Positions 8,347 to 16,371 of a DNA stretch of 44,966 nt are shown one piece after another (within the stretch, counting starts at the first letter, position 1; each line of letters begins with the position of its first letter). The notes under the pieces were generated by a model, which was not told where the DNA came from, did not search any database, and was given only the letters and a program-made list of their open reading frames with translations. The translations under genes were made by a program, and so were the position numbers. Location of the stretch: positions 1 through 44,966 of the forward strand of contig NZ_SNZF01000031.1 in the NCBI RefSeq assembly GCF_004363725.1, read 5' to 3'. This stretch comes from Aquamicrobium defluvii. Lineage in GTDB: Bacteria > Pseudomonadota > Alphaproteobacteria > Rhizobiales > Rhizobiaceae.

Positions 8347-9227
8347 AGCACGCTCCCGTCGTGCCCGCCGTCCTTCGTCGCGTAACGGAGAACGGCATCC
8401 TGGCCGGGGATATGCGGGAAGCCCCGGAAACTGGCGACATTGGCGAACTTCGTGCCACAGGTCTCAATGCGCTTGTCGCAGCCCGCGCGGACGATAAGAC
8501 CATCTCCCCCGGCGATGGGCCTCACTGGCGCTTCGAGCAGCGTCAGCACGGCGATGCCGTCGGTCAGGTCATGCGCGACGATCTCTGCACGCCGCCCGGC
8601 ATTGGCGCCGCTGGTCCATTCGACCGTACCGAAGGTGAACCAGCCGGCGGCAAAGCCACCGAGGCCGGACGCCGTGAACGTCCGGTCACGCAGGAGGTCG
8701 ATGACGGCGCCCGTTCCCCTGAAGGCCGATGCGTCCAGATCGACGCCGCAACGTCCGTCACCGAGCGCCGCGTCGCAAGTGGCCTGAAACGTCCGTCCGA
8801 CCGTTTGTCCGAGGACATGTGCGAGCGAACGAACTTCTGCCACGAAGGCAAGCCGTCCCCGCCGGATCTGGCCGATCGCCCCGCGGCGCATCAGCACACG
8901 CTGCGCCGGATCGCTCCAGTTCACCCGCCAGACCTCGACCTCGGCATTGTCCCAGCGACCGTCGAGGATGTCGGTCTCGGTGATCCGGTCGGAGGTCAGC
9001 ACGCCCTCGGCGTCCTGCGCATCGACGGAGAGATCGGATCCCGAGCGGACCTCCGATGCCGTCAGCCCGCTCTCCGGCTCGAAATCGGTGTTGTCGAAGC
9101 TGAGCGTCCGGTCGTGGTCGGTGAAGCCAAAGGTTGCGCCATCCGCGCGCACGATCCGCCACACCCAAGCGAGCGTCGTCGTGCCTTCGTCGAGATGGGC
9201 CTGAAACGCGGGCGAGAGAGACTTCAC
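8343..9227 (-). CDS. DUF2163 baseplate hub protein (GTA gp13-like)
   Basis: The 294-residue protein carries the DUF2163 N-terminal core (GTTTLAWVWRIVRADGATFGFTDHDR) and phage BR0599-like C-terminal region. It would form the hub between the distal tail ring and the tip fibre. Four cysteines (Cys151, Cys160, Cys250, Cys257) lie in two pairs, TCDAALGDGRC and GCDKRIETC. In the gene-transfer-agent hub an equivalent set binds an iron-sulfur cluster, as I recall from its structure, so the same is likely here. It overlaps the downstream peptidase gene (4 bp) and the upstream small membrane protein. Confidence 0.9.
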   Translation of the reverse strand: MKSLSPAFQAHLDEGTTTLAWVWRIVRADGATFGFTDHDRTLSFDNTDFEPESGLTASEVRSGSDLSVDAQDAEGVLTSDRITETDILDGRWDNAEVEVWRVNWSDPAQRVLMRRGAIGQIRRGRLAFVAEVRSLAHVLGQTVGRTFQATCDAALGDGRCGVDLDASAFRGTGAVIDLLRDRTFTASGLGGFAAGWFTFGTVEWTSGANAGRRAEIVAHDLTDGIAVLTLLEAPVRPIAGGDGLIVRAGCDKRIETCGTKFANVASFRGFPHIPGQDAVLRYATKDGGHDGSVL

Positions 9228-9433
9228 TTCCGCCCCCAGCCGCGCAGGAGCGCCACGGATGCCAGAAGCGAAGACACCACGCCACCAGTCGCACCGGTCA
9301 GGGCATAGAGATTGAAGGGCCGGATATCGAGGGTGCCGGTGGCGAGGTCGAAATCCGCCAGCCCGGCCATGGCGAGGCCGGAAGCGGCAAGGCAGGCCAG
9401 ATAGACGAGGCCGCGTGCGAGATTCCAGTTCAT
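9224..9433 (-). CDS. Small two-span membrane protein of the lysis cassette
   Basis: The 69-residue protein has two hydrophobic segments, about residues 5-24 (LARGLVYLACLAASGLAMAG) and 43-63 (LYALTGATGGVVSSLLASVALL), and a basic end. I do not recognise a named family. Its start overlaps the lysozyme stop as ATGA, so it is translated with the lysis genes and could be a second holin, antiholin or pinholin-like protein. It also overlaps the hub gene start. Confidence 0.65.
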   Translation of the reverse strand: MNWNLARGLVYLACLAASGLAMAGLADFDLATGTLDIRPFNLYALTGATGGVVSSLLASVALLRGWGRK

Positions 9434-10104
9434 GGACGTCCTCCGATGAGAGTGGTGAGGAATGCAGTGAGACGAGACAGCAGCGTGGGCGCAGCGGGCA
9501 CGGCCGGGACCGGCATGGGGTCAGCGGCCGTCGGAACCGGCGTCGCCTCCGGGCGCAGCAGCGCCAGCGCCTCGGCCTCGGTCAGCCGCCGCACGGTTCG
9601 CGAGAAATCGACTCGGCCATTGCGGTCGACCGCCCAGACCGGGATGGTCCCGGTGGGGTAACGGCCATGGCGGAAGAGGTCGCGCTCGGCCTCGCGCCGG
9701 GGGCGGATCGCGACGGGTTTGAGCCAGCCCATGAAGGCGTCGCTTGCCGCCGCGCGGTTGCCCGCGTTCAGGTGTCTCGTCAGCGCAGCTCTCGCGATGC
9801 CGCCGGTGTTGTAGTGGAAACTGACCAGCGCATCGAATTCGTGCGGCTCGAGCGGCACGATCACGGCCCGTCGCACCGCCGCCTCGTAGGCAGCCAGATC
9901 GGCCCGGAATACCTTGAACGCCTCGCGGACGCCGGCCTCGAGATCGGCGGGCATGCCACGGGGCATCCTGGACGGATCGGGCGGTCCGGCTGCGGCCGTG
10001 TGGCCGATGCCGAAGGTCCAGACCTGTTTCACATCGAGATAGGGTCCGGGCACGAGTCCTTCGTGCCGGACGAGGGCCAGAAGGCCCCGGTCGGTCATGC
10101 GCAT
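9430..10104 (-). CDS. Phage lysozyme (endolysin), glycoside hydrolase family 24-like
   Basis: The 224-residue protein carries the T4-lysozyme-type triad Glu-8-Asp-5-Thr: Glu15 (RHEGLVPGPYLD), Asp24 and Thr30 (WTFGIGHT). It would hydrolyse the glycan backbone of peptidoglycan at the end of infection. A Pro/Ala-rich linker (residues 185-207) leads to a short amphipathic or hydrophobic C-terminus (LLSRLTAFLTTLIGG), which could tether it to the membrane. No secretion signal is visible, so release should depend on the holin. Two ATGs (10104 and 10098) are possible; 10104 has a GGGG-containing site just upstream. Confidence 0.9.
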   Translation of the reverse strand: MRMTDRGLLALVRHEGLVPGPYLDVKQVWTFGIGHTAAAGPPDPSRMPRGMPADLEAGVREAFKVFRADLAAYEAAVRRAVIVPLEPHEFDALVSFHYNTGGIARAALTRHLNAGNRAAASDAFMGWLKPVAIRPRREAERDLFRHGRYPTGTIPVWAVDRNGRVDFSRTVRRLTEAEALALLRPEATPVPTAADPMPVPAVPAAPTLLSRLTAFLTTLIGGRP

Positions 10105-10108
10105 GGGA

Positions 10109-10240
10109 TCACCCCAGAAGCGAGAGGGTCAGAATGAGAACTGCGACGGCGAGGCCGATGCGCAGGCGGTGGGCGAAAGCCTGACGCGGGGCGGTGGGGT
10201 CGCAGCGAATGAAGCGCGCGAGGCGGAGAAGCTCATGCAT
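10109..10240 (-). CDS. 43-residue single-span membrane protein of the lysis cassette
   Basis: From ATG at 10240 the product has a basic N-terminal half (residues 1-28) and one hydrophobic span (GLAVAVLILTLSLLG) reaching the C-terminus. It overlaps the 3' end of the holin-like gene by 8 bp and precedes the lysozyme gene by a few bases. A small membrane protein tucked between holin and endolysin could be an antiholin or holin helper. No family is recognised. Confidence 0.6.
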   Translation of the reverse strand: MHELLRLARFIRCDPTAPRQAFAHRLRIGLAVAVLILTLSLLG

Positions 10241-10583
10241 CGCCGTCGCCTTTCTTCGCCCCACGTAGCCGGGCGAGGACGAGTTCGATGAAGGCGGGGC
10301 CGAAGACGCCAACGAGATAGGCCGCCGAACCTGCTGCGCCCCCGGCCGGGATCGCCTCGGGCGGCAGGCCCAGCCAGCTGGTGACGAGCGCCATGGAAAG
10401 GCTGCCCATTCCAGCCGCGATCAACCCGCCTAGCAGGATGTGCCGCAGCGCATCGCGCAGGCGCATCCTCGTGGTCAGTGCGTTGGTCGCCCCGCCGAGC
10501 GCACCCCAGGCGGCCAGGATCACCGCCGTCGATGTTGCGAGTTCCTTCAGCACCGCGGCGAGAAACCGGGTCTCGTCGTTCAT
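10233..10583 (-). CDS. Phage holin-like protein
   Basis: The 116-residue protein from ATG at 10583 has three likely membrane spans: residues about 15-32 (STAVILAAWGALGGATN), 46-67 (LLGGLIAAGMGSLSMALVTSWL) and 80-100 (AAGSAAYLVGVFGPAFIELVL). It ends in a charged tail (RLRGAKKGDGDA). This shape, with the lysozyme gene downstream, fits a holin that times membrane permeabilisation. Its start overlaps the DUF2460 stop. The exact holin family is not certain. Confidence 0.75.
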   Translation of the reverse strand: MNDETRFLAAVLKELATSTAVILAAWGALGGATNALTTRMRLRDALRHILLGGLIAAGMGSLSMALVTSWLGLPPEAIPAGGAAGSAAYLVGVFGPAFIELVLARLRGAKKGDGDA

Positions 10584-11206
10584 CTGCGGATCTCCAGGAG
10601 CGGAATAGAGGTGATCGAGCCGAGGCGTTCGAGGTCGAGGGTGACGTCGAGCGCATCGGTGTCGAAGCGGACGGGCACGTCGAACGCGAAGCCCGCCGTG
10701 ACGGCGACGCCTGCACCGGGTGCGGAGCCGAAGGTGACGAGGCCGGTCGTGGTATCGACCGACCAGCCCGACATCTGTTCGATGCCCGCCAGCGCGACAC
10801 GCACGCTGCCCGTGACCGGCTTGGCGATGCTGCGTGTCCAGGACTGCGCGCCGGAGGTGTAGCACTTAACCAGCTGGAACTGCGTCCTCGACCCGTCGCC
10901 GGTGCCGATCTGCTGGTCGGTTGCGCTCGGCACCTGCGATGGCAGGCAGGACTTGAAGTCGGCCCAGTCCTTGAAGCGGAAGCCGTGAAGGCGGCCGTTT
11001 CGCGCCTCGAAGAAGGCGACCACTGCCGCGAGATCGTCGGCACGACGGATGCCATAGGCCACGTCATAGCGGCGGCGCGAGTTCGCCCAGCTGGCGTTGC
11101 GTTCCTCATCGCCCGAGGCCAGCTCCACGATCTGGGTGCGCCGTTCCGGTCCGCCGCGCGCACCACGGCTGATGTCGTCCGGGAACCGGACCTCGTGGAA
11201 AGCCAT
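10580..11206 (-). CDS. DUF2460 distal tail protein (GTA gp12-like)
   Basis: The 208-residue protein starts MAFHEVRFPDDISRGARGGP and contains RRYDVAYGIRRADDLAAVVAF and FRFKDWADFKS, the conserved DUF2460 core. In gene transfer agents this protein forms the distal tail ring joining the tube to the hub. The true start is ATG at 11206 (overlapping the tape-measure stop); the same frame stays open far upstream through the tape-measure gene because of high GC, but that extension is not coding. Confidence 0.9.
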   Translation of the reverse strand: MAFHEVRFPDDISRGARGGPERRTQIVELASGDEERNASWANSRRRYDVAYGIRRADDLAAVVAFFEARNGRLHGFRFKDWADFKSCLPSQVPSATDQQIGTGDGSRTQFQLVKCYTSGAQSWTRSIAKPVTGSVRVALAGIEQMSGWSVDTTTGLVTFGSAPGAGVAVTAGFAFDVPVRFDTDALDVTLDLERLGSITSIPLLEIRR

Positions 11207-13356
11207 TACATCCCCCTCCGCCCCAGCGAAACGGCCCGGGCGATGTCCGCCGCGATCTGCGTGCGGGACTGCCGGAAGCTCTCGGCATCGCGGGCATTGA
11301 TCGTGACGTTGACGGTCTGCGCGGCGGTGGCGCCGTAACCTGCTGCCTCTCGCCGCGAGAGTACCCGCTCGCCACGTTGCAGGATCGCAGGCACTTCGTC
11401 GGGCCTGAGCCCCGCCCAGCCCCCGGAATGCATGCGCGGGGCATTGACGAAGGCGTGCGCGGGCACGATGCGGCCCGGTCCCGCAGAACCGACCATGCCG
11501 CCGGCGTGCAGGATGTTGGCGAAGATCCCGCCGCCGAGATTGCCCAAAACACCGGAAAGCACGCCTGCCAGCGGGCCGAGGATGAAACGCCGGGCTGCTA
11601 GCTTTGCCAGATCGGCGATCAGCGAGGTGACCAGGTCGCCGAACTTCAGCTTGCCGGTCTTCACGAACTCGCCGATCGCGTTCTCGGCGCTGCGGAACGC
11701 TCCGACCAGGGCGTTGCCGATGTCGCCGCCGATCTCTCGCGCCTTCGTGGCATAGTCGGCCAGGGTCTGGCTCACTGCCGCCCATCCGGTCGCGGCAGCC
11801 TCGGCCCCAGCCTTCGTCTGCTCGCCGGCACTGCGCCCGGCGGCTCCGGCACGACCGGCAGCGGTCGTGGCATCGTTCAGAGCCGCCGTCACCCGGTCCG
11901 CCGATGTGGCGGCCTCGTCCAGCGGGTTCTCGGCGTCCCCGCCGCTCAGTGCATCGCGCAGCGCCTGCATAGCCGCGCCCACACCATCGAAGGCTCCGGC
12001 CCTGGTCTCGGCCGCGCGCCGGCGGTAGCGGTCGGCCATCGCGCCGGCATTGCTGGCGGCGTGATCGAGCATCGAGGCATAAGACTGCGCCCCGAACCAG
12101 TCGATCCGCGCGTCGGCACCGATCGTCTCGGCGACCGCATTGAATGTCGGTCCGATGGTGCCAAGGAAATCTGCCCATTTGTTCGACAGGAAGGCCATCA
12201 GCCGCAGCCAGATCGCCTCGATATCGGCGCGCAGGGCGCGGAAGTCGTCCACGAAAGAGCCGAGCGTGGCCTTGATCCCGTCCCAGACGGCAAGCGCCAC
12301 ATTGCCCATCAGCTCGAGCGCCGAACCGAAGCCGCCCGCGCCCTTCACGAGCTGGCCGAACCAGTAGATCAGCTCGCCCGCTCCGACGATCAGCGCGCCG
12401 ATCCCGGTCCGGATGATAGCGCCACGCAGCAGCATGAGCGCGCCCGACAGGCTGAAAGTCGCGACACGGGCGGCGACGAACGCCGCGACCCAACGCCCGG
12501 CCATGAAGCCGGCGAAGGCGATACCGATGGCGGCAAGCCTCTCGAGGTTGTCGGCCAGCAGGATCAGCCCCTCGGCCACCGTCGAGGAAGCGCCGGCCAT
12601 CTGGTCCCAGGTCCCGACCAGCTGCAGCGCGCCATTGCCGACCAGCGTGAAGGCATCGCCGATGGTGGCCGGCATGCTGTCGGCTTCCTCGCGCAGCAGT
12701 TCGAGATTGCCGACCAGCGCCGTGCGGATGACATCGCCGGTGATGGCACCCTGCTGACCGAGGGCGCGCAGGCCCGAGACGGTGGTGCCGAGCTCGGACG
12801 CCAGCAGCTCCGCAAGCCGTCCGCCGCTCTGGATCACGGTATTGAGGTTGTCTCCGCTGAGCGTGCCGAGGGCCATGGCCTTCGACAGCGCGTTCTGCAC
12901 CGAAGCGGCGCGCTCGGCCCGCGCGCCCGAGACGACCATGGCGTTGTTCAGCGCCTCGGTGAAATCCAGCGATTCCGCCGTCGTCAGCCCCAGTTCGCGG
13001 AGGGCCGTGGCATTGGCGAGCCAGGACTCCGTGGTCTGCCCGAGGCTCGAATAGGTCCGGCGCGCCATCGAGGCGAGCCGATCCATGACGGCCGCGCCCG
13101 CTTCCTGCGAGCCGGTAGCGAGATCGACCCGCGAGCGCAGGTCGGTCCACTGGTCGGCATAGGCGACGAGCTGGCGGGTGCTGATCGCCGCGCCGAGGAC
13201 GCCCATGACCCGGCGCACCACCGCGCCGGTGATGTCGGCCTGCCGCTCGATCCGCCTGAAACTGTTCTCGCCCGCGTCGCCGATCCCCTGGAACTCGGCC
13301 TTCACCTGCCGGCCGCCTTCGGCGACGAGGCGGACGGAGACTCGTTTCTGGGCCAT
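11206..13356 (-). CDS. Tail tape-measure protein
   Basis: The 716-residue protein opens with the tape-measure type domain (VSVRLVAEGGRQVKAEFQGIG...YADQWTDLRSRVDLATGS). A long hydrophobic section follows around residues 270-340 (AAIGIAFAGFMAGRWVAAF and following), then Ala-rich helices. It ends in the common lambda-type tail NVTINARDAESFRQSRTQI. It sets tail length and leaves with the DNA. 716 residues would predict a fairly short tail at about 1.5 angstrom per residue. It lies between the chaperone genes and the distal tail gene, as expected. Confidence 0.9.
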   Translation of the reverse strand: MAQKRVSVRLVAEGGRQVKAEFQGIGDAGENSFRRIERQADITGAVVRRVMGVLGAAISTRQLVAYADQWTDLRSRVDLATGSQEAGAAVMDRLASMARRTYSSLGQTTESWLANATALRELGLTTAESLDFTEALNNAMVVSGARAERAASVQNALSKAMALGTLSGDNLNTVIQSGGRLAELLASELGTTVSGLRALGQQGAITGDVIRTALVGNLELLREEADSMPATIGDAFTLVGNGALQLVGTWDQMAGASSTVAEGLILLADNLERLAAIGIAFAGFMAGRWVAAFVAARVATFSLSGALMLLRGAIIRTGIGALIVGAGELIYWFGQLVKGAGGFGSALELMGNVALAVWDGIKATLGSFVDDFRALRADIEAIWLRLMAFLSNKWADFLGTIGPTFNAVAETIGADARIDWFGAQSYASMLDHAASNAGAMADRYRRRAAETRAGAFDGVGAAMQALRDALSGGDAENPLDEAATSADRVTAALNDATTAAGRAGAAGRSAGEQTKAGAEAAATGWAAVSQTLADYATKAREIGGDIGNALVGAFRSAENAIGEFVKTGKLKFGDLVTSLIADLAKLAARRFILGPLAGVLSGVLGNLGGGIFANILHAGGMVGSAGPGRIVPAHAFVNAPRMHSGGWAGLRPDEVPAILQRGERVLSRREAAGYGATAAQTVNVTINARDAESFRQSRTQIAADIARAVSLGRRGM

Positions 13357-13426
13357 GGGTCATCGTTCCCGAAAGGGCTGCAGTGTTCGCCTTGCGCTGA
13401 GGCATAGAACGAGGGAGACTCGGCCC

Positions 13427-13639
13427 ATGTCCGAGACCGCCGTCCTGTTCCCGAAGTTCCAGATCACGATCCCCGCAACGGTCCGGGCGGACCGGGGGTG
13501 TAAGGCCGGTCAGGTCTTCGCTCTCATCCCGAAGGGGACCGGCATTCTGCTGGTGCCGGTGCCGTAGCGAGACGAGCTTGCGGGCATTGCCAAGGCCGCG
13601 TCGGCGGGCGGTTACCGGGACCGGGCGGATCGGATCTGA
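13427..13639 (+). pseudogene. AbrB/MazE-type DNA-binding antitoxin with in-frame amber codon
   Basis: On the plus strand, opposite to all neighbouring genes, ATG 13427 (preceded by GAGGGAGA) encodes MSETAVLFPKFQITIPATVR...GQVFALIPKGTGILLVPVP, a typical AbrB/SpoVT swapped-hairpin antitoxin core. TAG at 13565-13567 stops it after 46 residues. The same frame then continues with RDELAGIAKAASAGGYRDRAD to TGA at 13637-13639, resembling the normal toxin-binding tail of such antitoxins. The amber codon therefore probably removes that tail. No VapC-like toxin is adjacent. The last 28 bp converge on the chaperone gene. Confidence 0.65.
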
Positions 13640-14327
13640 TCTTCCGGTCCTGGCCGATCACGGGCCGCCATCTGCTCGTTGAGCTTGCGCACCATCACCG
13701 CCTCGATCTCGGGCAGGCATTCGGCGGCGATCAGCGGATCGACCCCGAGCGCGCTTACCATGGCCAGCGCCGCCGTCATGTCCCAGCCGATGACGGCACC
13801 ACCGCCCATGCCGGTAGCGATGCGGAGCTGCCCGGTCAGGCGCTGCGTCAGATCCCAGACCTGCCAACCCTCGGGCGTCAGGGGTCGGTTTAGCCGCGCC
13901 GGGCAGTCCGGGCACGGGCCTTGGCAGGCCGCGCAGTAGCTTTCGCCCCCACCGAAGTGCCATTCGGCAAGGGCGCGAAGGCGTTTTTTTCCGCATCCAG
14001 CATCAGGTGCGGTGCGAGGCAGCGGGTCTGGAAGGCCTCGAACACCGGCCAGATGTCCAGAAGCGCGTCGATCCCTTCCGGTGTGACGGGAACGGGATTG
14101 CCATCGGCATCACCGACACCTTGCCAGCCGGTGACCACGCGGCGGGCAACCGCCTTGGCCATGACAAGCGCCTGTTCTTCCTTGCTCGCCCCTTCGGGCA
14201 GCGCCTCGACAACCGGGTCGTTGCGTGCGGCGACCATGATCGCGGTGGTGACGGGCAGGACATGCAGGCGCAGGCCAGCTCCGAGATCGAGCCATTTCGG
14301 CGCGCTGGAAAGGTCGAGACGGATCAT
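13612..14327 (-). CDS. Tail assembly chaperone GT (frameshift product)
   Basis: This is the -1 frameshift extension of the chaperone gene. Ribosomes slipping at 13983-13989 join the first 115 residues of the G-type protein to a 123-residue extension (RLRALAEWHFGGGESYCAAC, CPDCPARLNRPLTPEGWQVW...), giving about 238 residues. The extension keeps protein-like composition and two Cys pairs (CAAC, CPDC) upstream of any ATG, so it must be reached by frameshifting. Its only ATG, at 13809, would give a 65-residue fragment. G and GT load onto the tape measure and tube subunits during tail assembly. Coordinates include the shift. Confidence 0.75.
13890..14327 (-). CDS. Tail assembly chaperone G-type protein
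   Basis: The 145-residue protein from ATG 14327 starts MIRLDLSSAPKWLDLGAGLR and is mostly helical, ending in a basic Ala/Lys/Arg tail (GAKATARPAKARARTARRG). It sits between tail tube and tape-measure genes, where siphophages encode the chaperones that hold the tape measure before tube assembly. Codons 113-115 form the slippery site GAA AAA AAC used to make the longer GT protein. The zero-frame product ends 30 codons after the slip site. Confidence 0.8.
   Translation of the reverse strand: MIRLDLSSAPKWLDLGAGLRLHVLPVTTAIMVAARNDPVVEALPEGASKEEQALVMAKAVARRVVTGWQGVGDADGNPVPVTPEGIDALLDIWPVFEAFQTRCLAPHLMLDAEKNAFAPLPNGTSVGAKATARPAKARARTARRG
13942..13990 (-). promoter_or_regulatory. Programmed -1 frameshift signal in the tail chaperone gene
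   Basis: On the coding strand seven A then C occupy 13990-13983. In frame this reads A AAA AAC (13989-13983), the canonical heptamer for -1 slippage. Just downstream a stem-loop can form: TTCGCGCCC (13979-13971) with GGGGGCGAA (about 13950-13942), one mismatch, and an inner CCGAA/TTCGG hairpin. After slippage the next codons are CGC CTT CGC, entering the frame of the conserved Cys-rich extension. Confidence 0.8.
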
Positions 14328-14329
14328 GG

Positions 14330-15274
14330 TCAGTAGCTTTCGATGTCGTTGACGAGAACGGCGGTACACATCCGCCCCAACACTGCGTCGCGCGCGGCCT
14401 GCCAGTCGAAGCTGGCTTGCACGCCCTGCGGGCCGGAAATCTCGATCCGCGGGCGCGGCAGATAGACGGCGTGGACGGTGAAGGTGAAGCTCTGGCCCGA
14501 GGTCAGGCCGTAGGCGAATTCCAGTTCGCAGGGCGTGCCGCTGATCGCCTGACTGACGAGCGTGCTGTCTGCGAAGCGCACCTCGGTGCGTCCGGTGAGC
14601 GCGGCGATCGAGGGATCTGCGCCGTCGATCATGCCGTCGGCGCGGATGGTCTCGATCCGGTCGAGATTGTTGGTATAGGTGATCTCGGTCGAGATCACGT
14701 TGCCGAGTGCTGTGCCATTGCGTTTGATCGAGCCGTTGAAATGCCCGAAACGGATCAGGTCGAGCTCCGTCGGTGTTCCCGCGCCACTGGTCGTGGCCAC
14801 CGTCTCGCCCTGCGCCACCAGCCGCGCGGTGGCGGTGAGCAGGCCCGAACGCTGCATCTGCCAGCTGAGCTGGTCCAGCACCACGCCGGAATACATGGCG
14901 TAGCGCGGCACCTCGGGCATGGCGGTTTCGATCGCCATGCTGGGCAGCGTCCAGCTGCCGGACTGGAACGTATGGGTATATGGACCGGGCGAGCTTCCGG
15001 TGGTGGTCGGCGCGCCGAAGGCCGCCTTCAGCCAGAAGCCGAACGCCTCGGCGTCGATCGGCACCACCACATCGCCATCGGCGGTTACCGCGTCCTTGAT
15101 GGGCGCGAGAGGATCGCGGCCGTAGCCCAGAAGCTCCGAGTTCAGGAGCGGCTGTTCCGCCCCGAGCGTGGCGCTGGCAAAGGGCATCCTCGTATAGCCG
15201 CTGCCGGGCGGCGTGCCATAGGTCGTCTCGAACGCGAGCGCCATCCGCGCCCGCGCCCCTTGGGCGCGTGCCAT
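14330..15274 (-). CDS. Phage tail tube protein
   Basis: The 314-residue protein starts MARAQGARARMALAFETTYG and contains LGYGRDPLAPIKDAVTADGD and VPIDAEAFGFWLKAAFGAP, signatures of the phage tail tube family annotated in many alphaproteobacterial prophages. It would form the hexameric rings of the non-contractile tube. It lies directly upstream (2 bp) of the chaperone pair and downstream of the tail terminator. No sheath gene is present, so the virion should be a siphophage. Confidence 0.85.
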   Translation of the reverse strand: MARAQGARARMALAFETTYGTPPGSGYTRMPFASATLGAEQPLLNSELLGYGRDPLAPIKDAVTADGDVVVPIDAEAFGFWLKAAFGAPTTTGSSPGPYTHTFQSGSWTLPSMAIETAMPEVPRYAMYSGVVLDQLSWQMQRSGLLTATARLVAQGETVATTSGAGTPTELDLIRFGHFNGSIKRNGTALGNVISTEITYTNNLDRIETIRADGMIDGADPSIAALTGRTEVRFADSTLVSQAISGTPCELEFAYGLTSGQSFTFTVHAVYLPRPRIEISGPQGVQASFDWQAARDAVLGRMCTAVLVNDIESY

Positions 15275-15297
15275 GTCGGTCTCCTTGTCGAAGGGGT

Positions 15298-15717
15298 TCA
15301 GCCGAGCGGGTCGGCCGTGGAATAATGCAGCACCACCGGAATGACGGCCGCCTTCAGGCTGGCCGCGCCGTCCACCGGCAGATCGACGGGCTGCGGGGCC
15401 TCTGCCTCGACCCAGTCGCAGAGACCGCCGAGCGTGCGGTCCGCGGCGAGCGCCGCGCCGATGCTGGCGCAGAGCGTGTCGAAACCCGTGTCCCGGCTCG
15501 CGCCCTGCACCACGGCTTCGATCTCTGCACGGTGCTGGTAGTGATAGCGCAGGGGTGACAGCGTCACCTCGGGCTCGCCAGGTTCGCCGTCGCGCAGGAT
15601 CAGCAGCCCGGCTGCCGGCACACGTTCGGGCAGCACCTCGCCGCGGAGGGCGGTGGCGGGCAACGCCGAAAGCCGCGCGTGCAGCGCGGCGAGGACGGTT
15701 TCGCGGGTGGTGGGCAT
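15298..15717 (-). CDS. Tail terminator/completion-like protein
   Basis: From ATG at 15717 the 139-residue protein reads MPTTRETVLAALHARLSALP with later LRYHYQHRAEIEAVVQG and PLG at the end. The alternating helix/strand make-up, length and position just upstream of the tube gene fit the family that caps the tail tube at its head end (lambda gpU-type, GTA gp8). I do not recognise specific residues, so the role is mostly from gene order. Confidence 0.65.
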   Translation of the reverse strand: MPTTRETVLAALHARLSALPATALRGEVLPERVPAAGLLILRDGEPGEPEVTLSPLRYHYQHRAEIEAVVQGASRDTGFDTLCASIGAALAADRTLGGLCDWVEAEAPQPVDLPVDGAASLKAAVIPVVLHYSTADPLG

Positions 15718-15748
15718 GGCGATCCCGGTTTCCGGGACCGGCCCGGCT

Positions 15749-16093
15749 TTAGCGATCCCTGTCGGGTTTCGGATCCGTGAGAGCGGCCAGCCGTCGCGGC
15801 AGGTCCGAGCGAGCATGCAGGAAATCGACGATGATCACCTGCTCGGCGTCCTCGACGAAGATGACGAAATGCTGGCCGCAGCGCGCGAAGCGCAGATCCT
15901 CGGGCAGATCCGGATCGATGATCCGACGGCAGTCCTGCGACATGGCCGTACCGGCCGCGATCTCCGTGCAGCGGACGATCAGGTCATCCTCATAGGCCGC
16001 CGCCTGTCGAGGGCCGAAGGTCTCAAGGGTCCAGTTCGCGATGTCGACAAGTGAGGTTTCAGCCTGTCGCGTCAGGCGCCAAGGCTTCGGCAT
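15749..16093 (-). CDS. parE: ParE/RelE-superfamily toxin
   Basis: The 114-residue protein has the RelE/ParE fold pattern: WRLTRQAETSLVDIANWTLETFGPRQAAAYEDDL, then RIIDPDLPEDLRFARCGQHFVIFVEDAEQVIIVDFLHARSDLPRRL. ParE toxins of this type poison DNA gyrase and are held in check by ParD. Its ATG at 16093 shares one base with the parD stop (TGATG), so the pair is co-translated. It lies inside the phage head-tail operon as cargo, likely stabilising the prophage. The gyrase target is family knowledge, not visible here. Confidence 0.88.
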   Translation of the reverse strand: MPKPWRLTRQAETSLVDIANWTLETFGPRQAAAYEDDLIVRCTEIAAGTAMSQDCRRIIDPDLPEDLRFARCGQHFVIFVEDAEQVIIVDFLHARSDLPRRLAALTDPKPDRDR

Positions 16094-16350
16094 CAGGACG
16101 ATTGGCGCGCCGAAGCAAAGGCACGTCGGATAGCCTCCTCGCCGCTCCCCTCGGCCAGATCGCCGCGCCGGGCCTGTTCCAGCCCGGTCGTCAGCCGGTC
16201 GCGCAACGCGCCAAGCTCGGCTTCCTCGCGTTCGAGCAGCCGCAGGCCGGCCCGCATGGCTTCCGAGGCATTCTGATAGCGCCCGGAGGCGACCAGGCGG
16301 TCGACCAGAGCGGATTGGGTTTCGGTCAGAACGACGTTTCGGGTGGCCAT
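16093..16350 (-). CDS. parD: ParD-type antitoxin
   Basis: The 85-residue protein is a ribbon-helix-helix antitoxin: MATRNVVLTETQSALVDRLV then SGRYQNASEAMRAGLRLLEREE, followed by a flexible toxin-binding tail. It binds ParE and represses the operon. ATG 16350 has GGAG seven bases upstream. An inverted repeat at 16372-16388 in the promoter region is a good operator candidate. The pair interrupts the order tail terminator to DUF6441, so it is a late addition to the phage operon. Confidence 0.88.
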   Translation of the reverse strand: MATRNVVLTETQSALVDRLVASGRYQNASEAMRAGLRLLEREEAELGALRDRLTTGLEQARRGDLAEGSGEEAIRRAFASARQSS

Positions 16351-16371
16351 CCACGGTCTCCATCAAGGATG

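Noticed and set aside
11207..13405. Upstream in-frame extension of the DUF2460 gene to about 941 codons
   Set aside because: The extension runs in a shadow frame of the tape-measure gene and is Arg/Gly/Ala-rich; the conserved DUF2460 start MAFHEVRFPDD is at 11206.
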